64,000 bases of DNA from Microcella alkaliphila (lineage in GTDB: Bacteria; Actinomycetota; Actinomycetes; Actinomycetales; Microbacteriaceae), in contig NZ_SGXT01000016.1 in assembly GCF_004216855.1 (NCBI RefSeq), positions 1-64,000 of the forward strand, written 5' to 3'. The notes beneath the pieces are model-generated. The model did no database searches. It was given only the letters and a program-made list of their open reading frames with translations, and was not told the DNA's origin. Numbering within the stretch: the first letter of the stretch is position 1; each line of letters opens with the position of its first letter. This document shows positions 7,625 to 15,584 of the stretch, piece after piece. A program made the translations under genes and the position numbers.

Positions 7625-8554
7625 TCAGTACACAATGCGAACGCTGTGCTGGATGCGCGTGCGCACCTCGAACAGGTCGGTTCCGCCGACCCCGACGCCG
7701 GGAAGGCCTGTGCGGATCAGGTTGACGAGCCGCGAACGCTCGACAAGCAGGCCCTGCGCGCCGCGGATCGACCTGAGGTTTGTCAGCGACTGCGGCGCGT
7801 GCTCATCATCGACGACCACCACGAGCGCCGAAAAGCGCACCTTCGCCTCGCGAGCGACGACTTTGGCGCGCACGGCGAGGTCGTGCAGCGGCCGCTCCCC
7901 CGGCGCGAGCCCCTCGCCGATGACCTCCCCACGCTTGACCTTCACCGGGCCGCCCCAGTCTTCGCTCAGCACAGCCCAAAGGCCGGTCGGGCCGAGAACG
8001 ATGTGGTCGATCTTGTCGAGCGGGCCCGAGCCGGCGAGCACGTCGTGCCACAGCGTGAACCCCATGCCGAGCGTGAACAGCGCGGTCGCCGTCTTCTCCT
8101 CCGCAACGGCCACGGCGAGCAGGTGACGAATCTCACGCGGCGCGCGGCGCACCAGCTGCGGGTCGTAGGGGTCGTCGAGTTCGACACCGCGCCCCACCCA
8201 TTCGCGCATGAGGTCGAGGTACCGCTCGCGGAAATATCCCCCCGGATGCCCGTGGCTCGTCGCGTTCGGACGGCTATCGCCGCGCCGGCGCGCACCCCCT
8301 GTTGCGGACTGCGCCCACGAGCCACCGCCGCCGCTGCCCGCGTCGGAGCCGGTGTCGTACGCGGCGCGCGCCGAGGGCGTGCCCACCCGCTGCCAGGCCT
8401 GCTGCACGCGGTCGAACTCGGCGCTCGAGCCGCCCGTGTCGGGGTGCGCCTCGCGCAGCCGCTTACGGTACGCGCGCTTCAACTCATCGTCGCTCGCGTT
8501 CGGCGCGACACCGAGCACCTCGTACGGGTTCGACGCCAGGGGTGAGTCAGCCAT
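7625..8554 (-). CDS. DnaJ-NERD fusion protein
   Basis: A 309-residue protein. Residues 8-66 form a J-domain, with NPYEVLGVAPNASDDELKRA and the HPD tripeptide in EAHPDTGG, the site that stimulates DnaK/Hsp70 ATPase. A Gly/Ser/Arg linker follows (about 67-100). The C-terminal part, from IDHIVLGPTGLWAV through VKVKRGEV and the last IRTGLPGVG segment, looks like a NERD (nuclease-related) domain. The usual Lys/Glu catalytic residues are not obvious to me. The pairing suggests an Hsp70-recruited nucleic-acid-associated factor; its role is unknown. The ATG lies only 27 bp from the divergent S9 peptidase start, with overlapping -10 boxes between them. Confidence 0.68.
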   Translation of the reverse strand: MADSPLASNPYEVLGVAPNASDDELKRAYRKRLREAHPDTGGSSAEFDRVQQAWQRVGTPSARAAYDTGSDAGSGGGGSWAQSATGGARRRGDSRPNATSHGHPGGYFRERYLDLMREWVGRGVELDDPYDPQLVRRAPREIRHLLAVAVAEEKTATALFTLGMGFTLWHDVLAGSGPLDKIDHIVLGPTGLWAVLSEDWGGPVKVKRGEVIGEGLAPGERPLHDLAVRAKVVAREAKVRFSALVVVVDDEHAPQSLTNLRSIRGAQGLLVERSRLVNLIRTGLPGVGVGGTDLFEVRTRIQHSVRIVY

Positions 8555-8565
8555 AGTCGCGGAAA

Positions 8566-8575
8566 AGCCTACGCT
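8566..8575. promoter_or_regulatory. Overlapping back-to-back -10 boxes
   Basis: AGCCTACGCT contains TACGCT on the plus strand (6 nt before GTG 8582) and TAGGCT on the minus strand (11 nt before ATG 8554). The two boxes share their TA step, so RNA polymerase bound for one gene would block the other. Confidence 0.45.
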
Positions 8576-8581
8576 GGCTGC

Positions 8582-10831
8582 GTGAGCATTCCCCCACCAC
8601 AGGCCCCGCGCATCCCCGTCACTCGAACGCACCACGGCGACACCGTCACCGACCACTACGAATGGATGCGCGACAAGACGTCTGAGGACGTCCTCGCGCA
8701 CCTGCGCGCCGAGAACGCGTATGCCGAGGCGCGCATGCAGCACCTCGACCCGCTGCGGGAGCGCATCGTGGCCGAGATCCGCGCGCGCACCCAGGAGACC
8801 GACATGGGGATTCCCGTGCGCGAGGGCGACTGGTGGTACTACGGCCGCACGGTCGAGGGCAAGCAGTACAGCATCCAGTGTCGGGTGGCGGCGCGGCCCA
8901 TCTACCCGGCCGACCCCACCGACCCGGTCGCGTGGACTCCCCCGCCGCCGCTGAAGGACCCGGCCCAGCCGCGGGAGGGCGAGCAGGTCATCCTCGACGC
9001 GAATGTGGAGGCCGAGGGGCACGACTTCTTCTCGCTCGGCACCTTCGACATCTCGGACGACGGGCGATTCCTCCTCTTCGGTGTCGATACCGCGGGCGAC
9101 GAGCGCTACACACTGCGGATCCGCGACCTTGAGAGGGGTGAACAGCTCGCCGACGAGATTCGTGAGACGTCATCTGGCGCGTTCTTCGATCCCTCCGGAC
9201 GCTACGTCTTCTACTCGACCGTCGACGAGTCGTGGCGCCCCGACACCGTCTGGCGGCACGAGGTCGGCACCGACCCGGCAGCCGACGTGCAGGTCTTCCA
9301 CGAGCCCGACGACTCCTACTGGGTGGGGGCGGGGCGCACCCGCAGCGGGCGGTACCTCGTGATCGGCGCATCCTCGTCGGTGACGAGCGAGACGCGCGTG
9401 CTTGACGCGAGCGACCCGACCGGGGAGTTCGCGCTCATTTGGCAGCGCGAGCAGGGCGTCGAATACGACGCCGAGCACGCCGTGATCGCCGGAAAAGACT
9501 GGTGGCTCATCACCCACAACAAGAACGCGCCCGACTTCACGGTCGTCGCCGTGCCGGTCGAGAACCCGCAGGCCGAGCCCGTGACCGTGATCGAGCACGA
9601 GGCCGGGCGGCGCGTCGAAGGCGTCGACGCCTTCGCGCGCTTCCTCGTCTTCGACTACCGCACGGGTGGCCTTCCGAAGACCGCTGTGGCGCGGCTCGAC
9701 GGCGGCGAAACACTGGCCGACCTGACCTGGGATGAGCTCGTGCCGCCCACCGCTTCCGGCCGCGGCGGCCTGCTCTCGATCGGCGCGCGCGGCAACCCCG
9801 AGTGGCAGCAGCCGACCCTGCGCATCGGCTACACGAGCTTCATCGAACCGGCCACCGTCGCCTCCTACGACGTGGCCGCCGGCTTCTATACGGTGCTGAA
9901 GCGCCAGCCCGTGCTCGGCGGCTACGCGTCGGGTGACTACGCCGAGAAGCGCGACTGGGCGGTGGCCGACGACGGCACGCGCATCCCGATTTCGCTGGTG
10001 TGGAGGCGCGGGCTCGTGCCGGCGCTCGACGGTGACGCATCATCGAGCGACGCCTCCGCCGACGGCGCGCGCCCCGAGCCCAGCCCGCTCGAGCTGTACG
10101 GCTACGGCTCGTACGAGGCGAGCATGGACCCGGGCTTCTCGATCCCCCGGCTGTCGCTGCTCGACCGCGGCGTCATCTTCGCGATCGCGCACGTGCGCGG
10201 CGGCGGCGAGCTCGGCCGCGACTGGTACGAGAAGGGCAAGTTCGGCCACAAGAAGAACACGTTCACCGACTTCATCGCCTGCGCGCGCCACCTGATCGAC
10301 ACCGGCGTCACCGCACCCGACCGGCTCGTCGCGGAGGGCGGCAGCGCCGGTGGATTGCTCATGGGCGCCGTCGCGAACATGGCGCCCGAACTGTTCGCGG
10401 GCATTCTCGCGGAGGTGCCGTTCGTCGATCCGCTGACGAGCATCCTCGACCCGTCACTGCCGTTGACGGTGATCGAGTGGGACGAGTGGGGAAACCCGCT
10501 TGACGACGCGGAGGCGTACCAGTACATCAAGAGCTACGCGCCGTACGAGAACGTGCGCGAGCAGGCGTACCCGCGCATTCTGGCCGTCACGTCACTGAAC
10601 GACACGCGCGTGCTGTACGTCGAGCCGGCCAAGTGGGTGGCGCGCCTGCGCGAGGTCGGCGCCGACGCGGTGCTGCGCTGCGAGATGGAGGCCGGGCACG
10701 GCGGTGTCTCGGGCCGCTACTCGGCGTGGAACCAGCGCGCTATTGAGCTGGCGTGGCTGCTCGACGTGCTGGGACTAGCTGACGCTCCGGGGTCGGCTGG
10801 CGCACCGGAGTCGGCCGACGGGACACCCTGA
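8582..10831 (+). CDS. ptrB: S9A oligopeptidase B-like prolyl oligopeptidase family peptidase
   Basis: A 749-residue cytoplasmic serine peptidase with an N-terminal seven-bladed beta-propeller (about 70-430) and a C-terminal alpha/beta-hydrolase domain. The catalytic triad is visible: S588 in EGGSAGGLLMG, D674 in TSLNDTRVLYVEP and H706 in EAGHGG. The oligopeptidase B subfamily (cleaving after Lys/Arg in short peptides) is suggested by HYEWMRDKTSEDVLAHLRAEN near residue 25 and by length; a general S9A role is the safer statement. Start GTG 8582 sits 6 nt after a TACGCT box, so it is probably leaderless. Its last 92 bp overlap the 3' end of the convergent surface-protein gene. Confidence 0.9.
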   Translation: MSIPPPQAPRIPVTRTHHGDTVTDHYEWMRDKTSEDVLAHLRAENAYAEARMQHLDPLRERIVAEIRARTQETDMGIPVREGDWWYYGRTVEGKQYSIQCRVAARPIYPADPTDPVAWTPPPPLKDPAQPREGEQVILDANVEAEGHDFFSLGTFDISDDGRFLLFGVDTAGDERYTLRIRDLERGEQLADEIRETSSGAFFDPSGRYVFYSTVDESWRPDTVWRHEVGTDPAADVQVFHEPDDSYWVGAGRTRSGRYLVIGASSSVTSETRVLDASDPTGEFALIWQREQGVEYDAEHAVIAGKDWWLITHNKNAPDFTVVAVPVENPQAEPVTVIEHEAGRRVEGVDAFARFLVFDYRTGGLPKTAVARLDGGETLADLTWDELVPPTASGRGGLLSIGARGNPEWQQPTLRIGYTSFIEPATVASYDVAAGFYTVLKRQPVLGGYASGDYAEKRDWAVADDGTRIPISLVWRRGLVPALDGDASSSDASADGARPEPSPLELYGYGSYEASMDPGFSIPRLSLLDRGVIFAIAHVRGGGELGRDWYEKGKFGHKKNTFTDFIACARHLIDTGVTAPDRLVAEGGSAGGLLMGAVANMAPELFAGILAEVPFVDPLTSILDPSLPLTVIEWDEWGNPLDDAEAYQYIKSYAPYENVREQAYPRILAVTSLNDTRVLYVEPAKWVARLREVGADAVLRCEMEAGHGGVSGRYSAWNQRAIELAWLLDVLGLADAPGSAGAPESADGTP

Positions 10832-12212
10832 CGGCGGCAGCGCCCGCGGCGAGTAGTGCCGCGGCGACGAGACCCAGGATGCTCGCGGCGGCCGGGTCAG
10901 CGCCCGTGGCAGCGAGCTCCAGCCCGCCCTGTCCCTCGTCAGCGATGAGCCTCGTCGGTGGAGCATCCACGGTGCCCTCGGCCGCCAGCACCGTGATCGG
11001 GATGCTCGCATCACCGACCGTGATCACGTGCTCGCCGGCGGGCACCGACGCAGGAATCGTCAGGCTCGCGTCGAACGCTCCCTCCTCGTCAGTGGTGACG
11101 GTGCCGAGCAGCACCGGGTCGGAGTTGAGGATGACTGGGTATTCACGCTCGGGGTCGAGGCCGCTGCCCCGCAGCGTGACGGACCCACCCGCGCGGACGG
11201 CCGCCGCGCCGAGAGTCAGTTGAGGCTCAACGGTGTCGACGACATCCGGCTCGGGCACGGTGTACGTGATCCTGGCGAAGCCGTCGCCGACGTTGTCCCG
11301 CACCTCGATCTGGTCGACGCCGGCGGCGAGGAAGCCGGAGCCACCGCCTCCGCCGCCCGAGTAGTGCTCACGCGATGCGAGATCGCCGTCGCCGAATTCG
11401 GAAACCTCGAGTGAGGCTCCATGCCCGCCGGCGAAGTACCCGGAACCGCCCCCCGTGAAGGCGGCGCCGACGGGACCCACCGCGGGGCTGATCACCCCAG
11501 CGGTGACCGTCATGGGGCCGGGGTCCGGTTGAATCGCCGCAGCTCGGATGATCGAGACAGGCTCGGAGACCCCATCGCTTTCGACAGCCACCTCCGGCCG
11601 ACTGAGCCCCGCCGACGCGAGAGTGCCGCCAGTGCCCGCAACGGAGAGATCGATCAGCGGGCTGGTGTTCTCGCCGTCGCGTCCCGCGGACGACCCCGAC
11701 TCTGCCGAGAACCCGCCAGCACCACCGCGTGCGCACGCGAGGCCAGGCAACGCGCATCCCCAGCCTGCGCCCCCACCGCCCGCGACCGCCAGCACGGCGG
11801 TACTCTGTGCGACAGCGGTGGACCCGCCGCCCGCATTGGCCGCACCGCGGGCACCCACGATGATGGACACAACGGGAACGTCGGCGACAGGCACCTGCGC
11901 GATGAGGTAACCGCCCACACCGCCGACGGCGTCGTCGCCGTCGCCATACGAGACGCTGCCTCCGGAACCGGCCGCGAGTTCGACGGTGATCGTGGTGACG
12001 CCGTCTGGCACCGCCCACTGGTACTGTTCGGCGCGATACGGGAACTCGACCGTGACCGTCTCGCCGGGGTTGACGAACGCACCAACGTCGGTGTGTGCAC
12101 CCCTGCTATCGCCCGAGGCTGCCGCGGGGGCAGACAGCACGGCGATGGGTGCGATGAGCATCGCGACGCCCACCACGGCAAGCATGGGGGAACGGCGGGG
12201 CGTCGATGCCAT
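10740..12212 (-). CDS. Secreted glycine-rich surface protein with LAATG sorting signal
   Basis: A 490-residue secreted protein. A Sec signal peptide with Ala-rich core occupies residues 1-33 (cleavage near SAPAAASGD). Glycine-rich repeats such as AGGGGAGWG, GGGSGYFAGG and GGGGGGSGF fill about 100-310, followed by a small Ig-like domain (about 330-420). The end has LAATG (433-437), a hydrophobic segment and arginines. LAXTG is the motif of class E sortases, so wall anchoring is likely. The tail after the arginines is unusually long (about 25 residues, Pro/Arg/Gln) and is encoded inside the convergent peptidase gene. ATG 12212 lies 7 nt after a TAGGGT box (leaderless). Ligand unknown. Confidence 0.72.
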   Translation of the reverse strand: MASTPRRSPMLAVVGVAMLIAPIAVLSAPAAASGDSRGAHTDVGAFVNPGETVTVEFPYRAEQYQWAVPDGVTTITVELAAGSGGSVSYGDGDDAVGGVGGYLIAQVPVADVPVVSIIVGARGAANAGGGSTAVAQSTAVLAVAGGGGAGWGCALPGLACARGGAGGFSAESGSSAGRDGENTSPLIDLSVAGTGGTLASAGLSRPEVAVESDGVSEPVSIIRAAAIQPDPGPMTVTAGVISPAVGPVGAAFTGGGSGYFAGGHGASLEVSEFGDGDLASREHYSGGGGGGSGFLAAGVDQIEVRDNVGDGFARITYTVPEPDVVDTVEPQLTLGAAAVRAGGSVTLRGSGLDPEREYPVILNSDPVLLGTVTTDEEGAFDASLTIPASVPAGEHVITVGDASIPITVLAAEGTVDAPPTRLIADEGQGGLELAATGADPAAASILGLVAAALLAAGAAAVRVSRRPTPVRQPTPERQLVPARRAATPAQ

Positions 12213-12354
12213 GAATTCGACCCTAGGCCGAACATTCGACGGATTTCCACTATTGCGTATCCCTCGACTATCGAGAAGACCCGCTCTCCCCCGCGTATAC
12301 GGGCGAAATCCTCCGTCTCCGCGACGCAACACTGTGTGCGGCTGGTGGCGGCGC

Positions 12355-13287
12355 TCAGGCGAGCGCGGCCAACTCCTCGGCGGTGAGCGTCAGGTCGAAC
12401 GACTCCACCAGCGCCGTCAGCTGCTCGGTCGAGCGGGCGCTCGCGATGGGGGCGCCCACCGTCGGCTGCTGGCGCAACCATGCGAGGGCGACGGCGGTCA
12501 TGGACGCTCCGCGCGCCTCCGCCACGCCGCGCAGCGCCTCCAGGGTCGCCACGGCGCGGTCGTCGTCGAGCAGCTTCGTGGCGTTCTCCGCCCGAGGCGA
12601 GTCGATCGCCTCGCCGCCGGCGCGGTACTTGCCGGTGAGGAACCCGCCCTGCAAGGCGCCGAACGGCAACTCGGCGAGGCCGAGCGCCTCGATGGTCGGC
12701 TGTAGGTCCGTCTCGTAGTCGCGGCGCAGCAGGTTGTAGAGGTCTTGGGCGACCGTGAAACCCGGGATTCCGTGCGCGGTCGCCACATCGACGGCGCTAC
12801 GCAGCCGCTCCGCGGTGAAGTTCGACGCACCCAGCTGACGAACTCGCCCATCGGCGACGAACTCGGCCATTGCCGTAACGACCTCATCCTGCGGCACCTC
12901 GGGGTCGTCGCGGTGCGCGTAGTAGAGGTCGATGTAGTCGGTCTGCAGGCGCTCGAGCGATTCGGTCAGCGCGGCGCGCAGGTTCTCCGGCGCGAGGCCC
13001 TTCCGGTCGCTCTTCATGAACAGCTTCGTCGCGATGCTCACCCGCTCGCGCATGCCGGGGCGCGCCGCGAGCCACTCGCCGATGACGGTCTCCGATTCGC
13101 CGCCGATGTGGCCGTCCGCCCACTCGGAGTACACGTCTGCCGTGTCGATGGCACGGCCTCCCGCCTCGACGAACGCGTCCAGGACCGCGAAGCTGGCGTC
13201 GCGGTCGGCCGTCCAGCCGAACACGTTGCCGCCGAGAACGAGGGGGCCAAAGTCGGTCGTGGGCTGAGTGTTCGCAGAATCCGTCAC
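12355..13287 (-). CDS. Aldo/keto reductase
   Basis: A 310-residue NADPH-dependent oxidoreductase with the (beta/alpha)8 aldo-keto reductase fold. The catalytic tetrad is D48, Y53 (AIDTADVYSEW), K88 (IATKLF) and H125 (LYYAHRDD). A strand with GASNF near residue 153 and a C-terminal cofactor loop near IASARSTEQL are as expected. It resembles the AKR group that reduces aldehydes and ketones broadly; the physiological substrate cannot be deduced. GTG 13287 lies 8 nt after TACGGT (13296-13301 on the minus strand), so it is probably leaderless. It is a single-gene unit beside the NUDIX gene in the same orientation. Confidence 0.9.
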   Translation of the reverse strand: MTDSANTQPTTDFGPLVLGGNVFGWTADRDASFAVLDAFVEAGGRAIDTADVYSEWADGHIGGESETVIGEWLAARPGMRERVSIATKLFMKSDRKGLAPENLRAALTESLERLQTDYIDLYYAHRDDPEVPQDEVVTAMAEFVADGRVRQLGASNFTAERLRSAVDVATAHGIPGFTVAQDLYNLLRRDYETDLQPTIEALGLAELPFGALQGGFLTGKYRAGGEAIDSPRAENATKLLDDDRAVATLEALRGVAEARGASMTAVALAWLRQQPTVGAPIASARSTEQLTALVESFDLTLTAEELAALA

Positions 13288-13336
13288 GTGGCCCCACCGT
13301 ACGAGCCCTCACTGAGAGCCGGATGCACGCCGCACG

Positions 13337-13837
13337 TCACGAGCGGTCGGCAACGCCCCATTCCTGCCGCACCACACGATCGCCCACCCCGAAGTGCAGT
13401 GTTGCGCGCACAAATTCACCCCTGAGCGCCCGCGGGAGCCACAGCGCCGCGTCGGCCCACATGCGGTCGACCGGTAACGCGTCAAGCGGGCACCACACCG
13501 GTTCGAGCTCGTCGCTGGCCCGTACCTCGCCATCGAAGCGATCGGTCGTGAAGGCGTACGAAAACTGCGACCAGTGCGGCTCGTCCACAAAGGGGTACGC
13601 AATCTCGCCGATCGGCACGAGGTCGGCCGGGTCGATCGTGAGCCCCACCTCTTCGGCGACCTCGCGCACCGCCGCGTCGCGCGCGCTCTCGCCCGGCTCG
13701 AGTTTTCCGCCGGGTCCGACCAGCCTGTCCGTCCCCAGCCCGGTGAGTTTGCGACCGAGCAGGACCTCGCGGCGCGGCTGGCCGTCGACGACGGTGGAGC
13801 GAGTCACGTACACCACCGCCACCTCGAACATCGCCAT
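13337..13837 (-). CDS. NUDIX hydrolase (MutT/MTH1-like)
   Basis: A 166-residue NUDIX hydrolase. The Nudix box runs from G44 to about residue 66 (GGKLEPGESARDAAVREV then AEEVGL), with the metal-binding REVAEE glutamates. The neighbouring LVGPGGK and the WSQFSYAF/DELEPVWCPLDALP elements resemble 8-oxo-dGTP/2-hydroxy-dATP pyrophosphatases such as MTH1, so nucleotide-pool sanitation is the most likely job. The substrate is still inference. ATG 13837 follows TAGGCT (13844-13849, minus strand) by 6 nt, a clean leaderless arrangement. Confidence 0.88.
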   Translation of the reverse strand: MAMFEVAVVYVTRSTVVDGQPRREVLLGRKLTGLGTDRLVGPGGKLEPGESARDAAVREVAEEVGLTIDPADLVPIGEIAYPFVDEPHWSQFSYAFTTDRFDGEVRASDELEPVWCPLDALPVDRMWADAALWLPRALRGEFVRATLHFGVGDRVVRQEWGVADRS

Positions 13838-13937
13838 GGGGGAAGCCTAGGTCGCGCGGTCGCCGCGCGGACGGTGAACGCCACGCCACACGCGCACCTG
13901 TGCGCGTGCACACATGAAACTTGCTAGCCTCCCCTTC

Positions 13938-14642
13938 GTGACAGCGACGTCAGCGCCCGAGTACGCCACCGCATCCCGCCGCCTCGTCCTTCTGCGCCGC
14001 ATCGCAGGAATCCTGTCCCTCGCGGCCAGCGCAACCGTCTTCGCGGCGCTCGTGACCCAGATCACCGACCAGATCTCGGTCGGCCGGTTCGAGCCGACCG
14101 AATACTTCGCCTTCTTCACGATCCAGACGGCGATGATCAACATCGTGGTGCTTGCCGTTGGGGGCGTCCTGGCGCTGCGTGCCGAGCGCGACACGCGCCT
14201 GTACACGGCGATTCGCGCATCCGTGTTCTCGTACGCGGTCGTGACCGGCGTCGTCTACAACCTGCTGTTGCGCGACGTGCCGAACGACGACGGCTACGTC
14301 GGCCCGTGGTGGCCGAACGAGGCCCTGCACGTGTGGGTCCCGATCTACATCGCCGTCGACTGGATGCTCGCCACCGGCCGCCCCCGCATCGCCTGGTCAA
14401 CCATGTGGCTGGCCGTCTCCTACCCACTGATCTGGGTCGGCGTGACGATGCTGCGCGGGGCCGCCGACGGCTGGTACCCATACCCGTTCCTCGAACCGTT
14501 CGGGCCGAACGGTGTTCCCGGCGTGGCCGCCCACGTCGTCGCCATCGCTGCCTTGATCATCGGGCTGACCGCGATTGCCGTCACGATCAACCACCTGCAG
14601 ACGCGCGGGGTGCACGGCCAGAAGCCGACCGCCCTGACATGA
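13938..14642 (+). CDS. Pr6Pr family integral membrane protein
   Basis: A 234-residue polytopic membrane protein with about six hydrophobic segments: after RRIAGILSLAASATVFAAL, around FAFFTIQTAMINIVVLAV, YAVVTGVVYNLLL, the VPIYIAVDWML region, MWLAVSYPLIWVGV and the C-terminal VVAIAALIIGLTAIAV. The sequence signature (YFTxQT-like start, ALHVWVPIYIAVDW) matches the Pr6Pr/FAR-17a-like family of unknown function. An ATG at 13914 is in frame, but TAGCCT (13925-13930) lies 7 nt before GTG 13938, pointing to a leaderless GTG start. It precedes the pabC-like gene by 7 bp, so co-transcription is possible. Confidence 0.72.
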   Translation: MTATSAPEYATASRRLVLLRRIAGILSLAASATVFAALVTQITDQISVGRFEPTEYFAFFTIQTAMINIVVLAVGGVLALRAERDTRLYTAIRASVFSYAVVTGVVYNLLLRDVPNDDGYVGPWWPNEALHVWVPIYIAVDWMLATGRPRIAWSTMWLAVSYPLIWVGVTMLRGAADGWYPYPFLEPFGPNGVPGVAAHVVAIAALIIGLTAIAVTINHLQTRGVHGQKPTALT

Positions 14643-14649
14643 TCGGAGC

Positions 14650-15555
14650 ATGAGCGCGCCCGAGCATCTCGCCCTGATCACGCACCGGCCCGACGGGGTC
14701 GCGGTCGGGTTTCTCGAGGCCGACGTGTCGCGCCCGCAGCTGAGCGTGCTCGACTCGGCACCCGTGCGCGGCGACGGCATCTTCGAGACCTTCAGCCTCG
14801 CGAACGGGCGGCCGCAGTCGCTCGAGCTGCACCTCGACCGCTTTGCCGCGTCGGCGCGCGCCCTCGACCTGCCAGAGCCGACGCTCGCCGTGTGGCGTGA
14901 CGCGATCTTCGCGATCGCCGCGCATTTCGCCGACGTCGAGGAGGCCTGGCTGAAAATCGTGCTGACCCGCGGTGTGGAGGCGGGCCCCGCGGCAACCGGC
15001 TCGGCACCCGAGGGCACAGCGCCCACCGGGTGGGTCTATGCGGCTCCCGCCCCCGACTTCACCCGCGCACGCACCGAGGGCATCAGCGTCGCCGTGCTCG
15101 ACCGGGGCCTGCGCAGCGACGTGGCTGCGACGAGCCCCTGGCTGCTCGCGGGAGCGAAGACCCTGTCCTATGCGGTGAATCGGGCCGCCCAGCGCGAAGC
15201 GGTGCGGCGCGGCGCCGACGACGTGGTGTTCGTCTCCAGCGATGGGCTGCTGCTCGAGGGGCCCACCTCGACCCTCATCGTGCGGCAGGGGTCGCAGCTC
15301 GTCACTCCCCCGGCGTCGCTCGGCATTCTCGCGGGAACGACCCAGGCCGACCTGTTCGAGGCGGCGCACCTGTGGGGCCTGTCGACCGCGATCGAGGTGC
15401 TGCGCGCATCCGACCTGATGTCTGCCGACGCGGCGTGGTTGGTGTCGAGTGTGCGGCACGCTGCGCCGATTCGGGAGGTCGATGGCGTGACAATCACCGT
15501 CGATGCTGAACTGAGCCAGGGAATGAACGATTTCCTGAGGTCTCGTCGCGCGTAG
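14650..15555 (+). CDS. pabC: Aminodeoxychorismate lyase-like class IV aminotransferase
   Basis: A 301-residue PLP enzyme of fold type IV. It should convert 4-amino-4-deoxychorismate to p-aminobenzoate and pyruvate for folate synthesis. K170 in LLAGAKTLSYAVN is the PLP lysine, VRGDGIFETF near residue 39 is the dimer/active-site strand, and LLLEGPTSTLIV plus LGILAGTTQADLF are the phosphate-binding region. Related D-amino-acid and branched-chain transaminases share these motifs, so the exact reaction is probable rather than certain. CATGAT lies 6 nt before the ATG. GGAG is too close to serve as a normal ribosome site. It may also be read from the upstream membrane-protein gene. Confidence 0.8.
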   Translation: MSAPEHLALITHRPDGVAVGFLEADVSRPQLSVLDSAPVRGDGIFETFSLANGRPQSLELHLDRFAASARALDLPEPTLAVWRDAIFAIAAHFADVEEAWLKIVLTRGVEAGPAATGSAPEGTAPTGWVYAAPAPDFTRARTEGISVAVLDRGLRSDVAATSPWLLAGAKTLSYAVNRAAQREAVRRGADDVVFVSSDGLLLEGPTSTLIVRQGSQLVTPPASLGILAGTTQADLFEAAHLWGLSTAIEVLRASDLMSADAAWLVSSVRHAAPIREVDGVTITVDAELSQGMNDFLRSRRA

Positions 15556-15584
15556 CGCGTGGCCCCGGGGATAGGGTCGAACGC

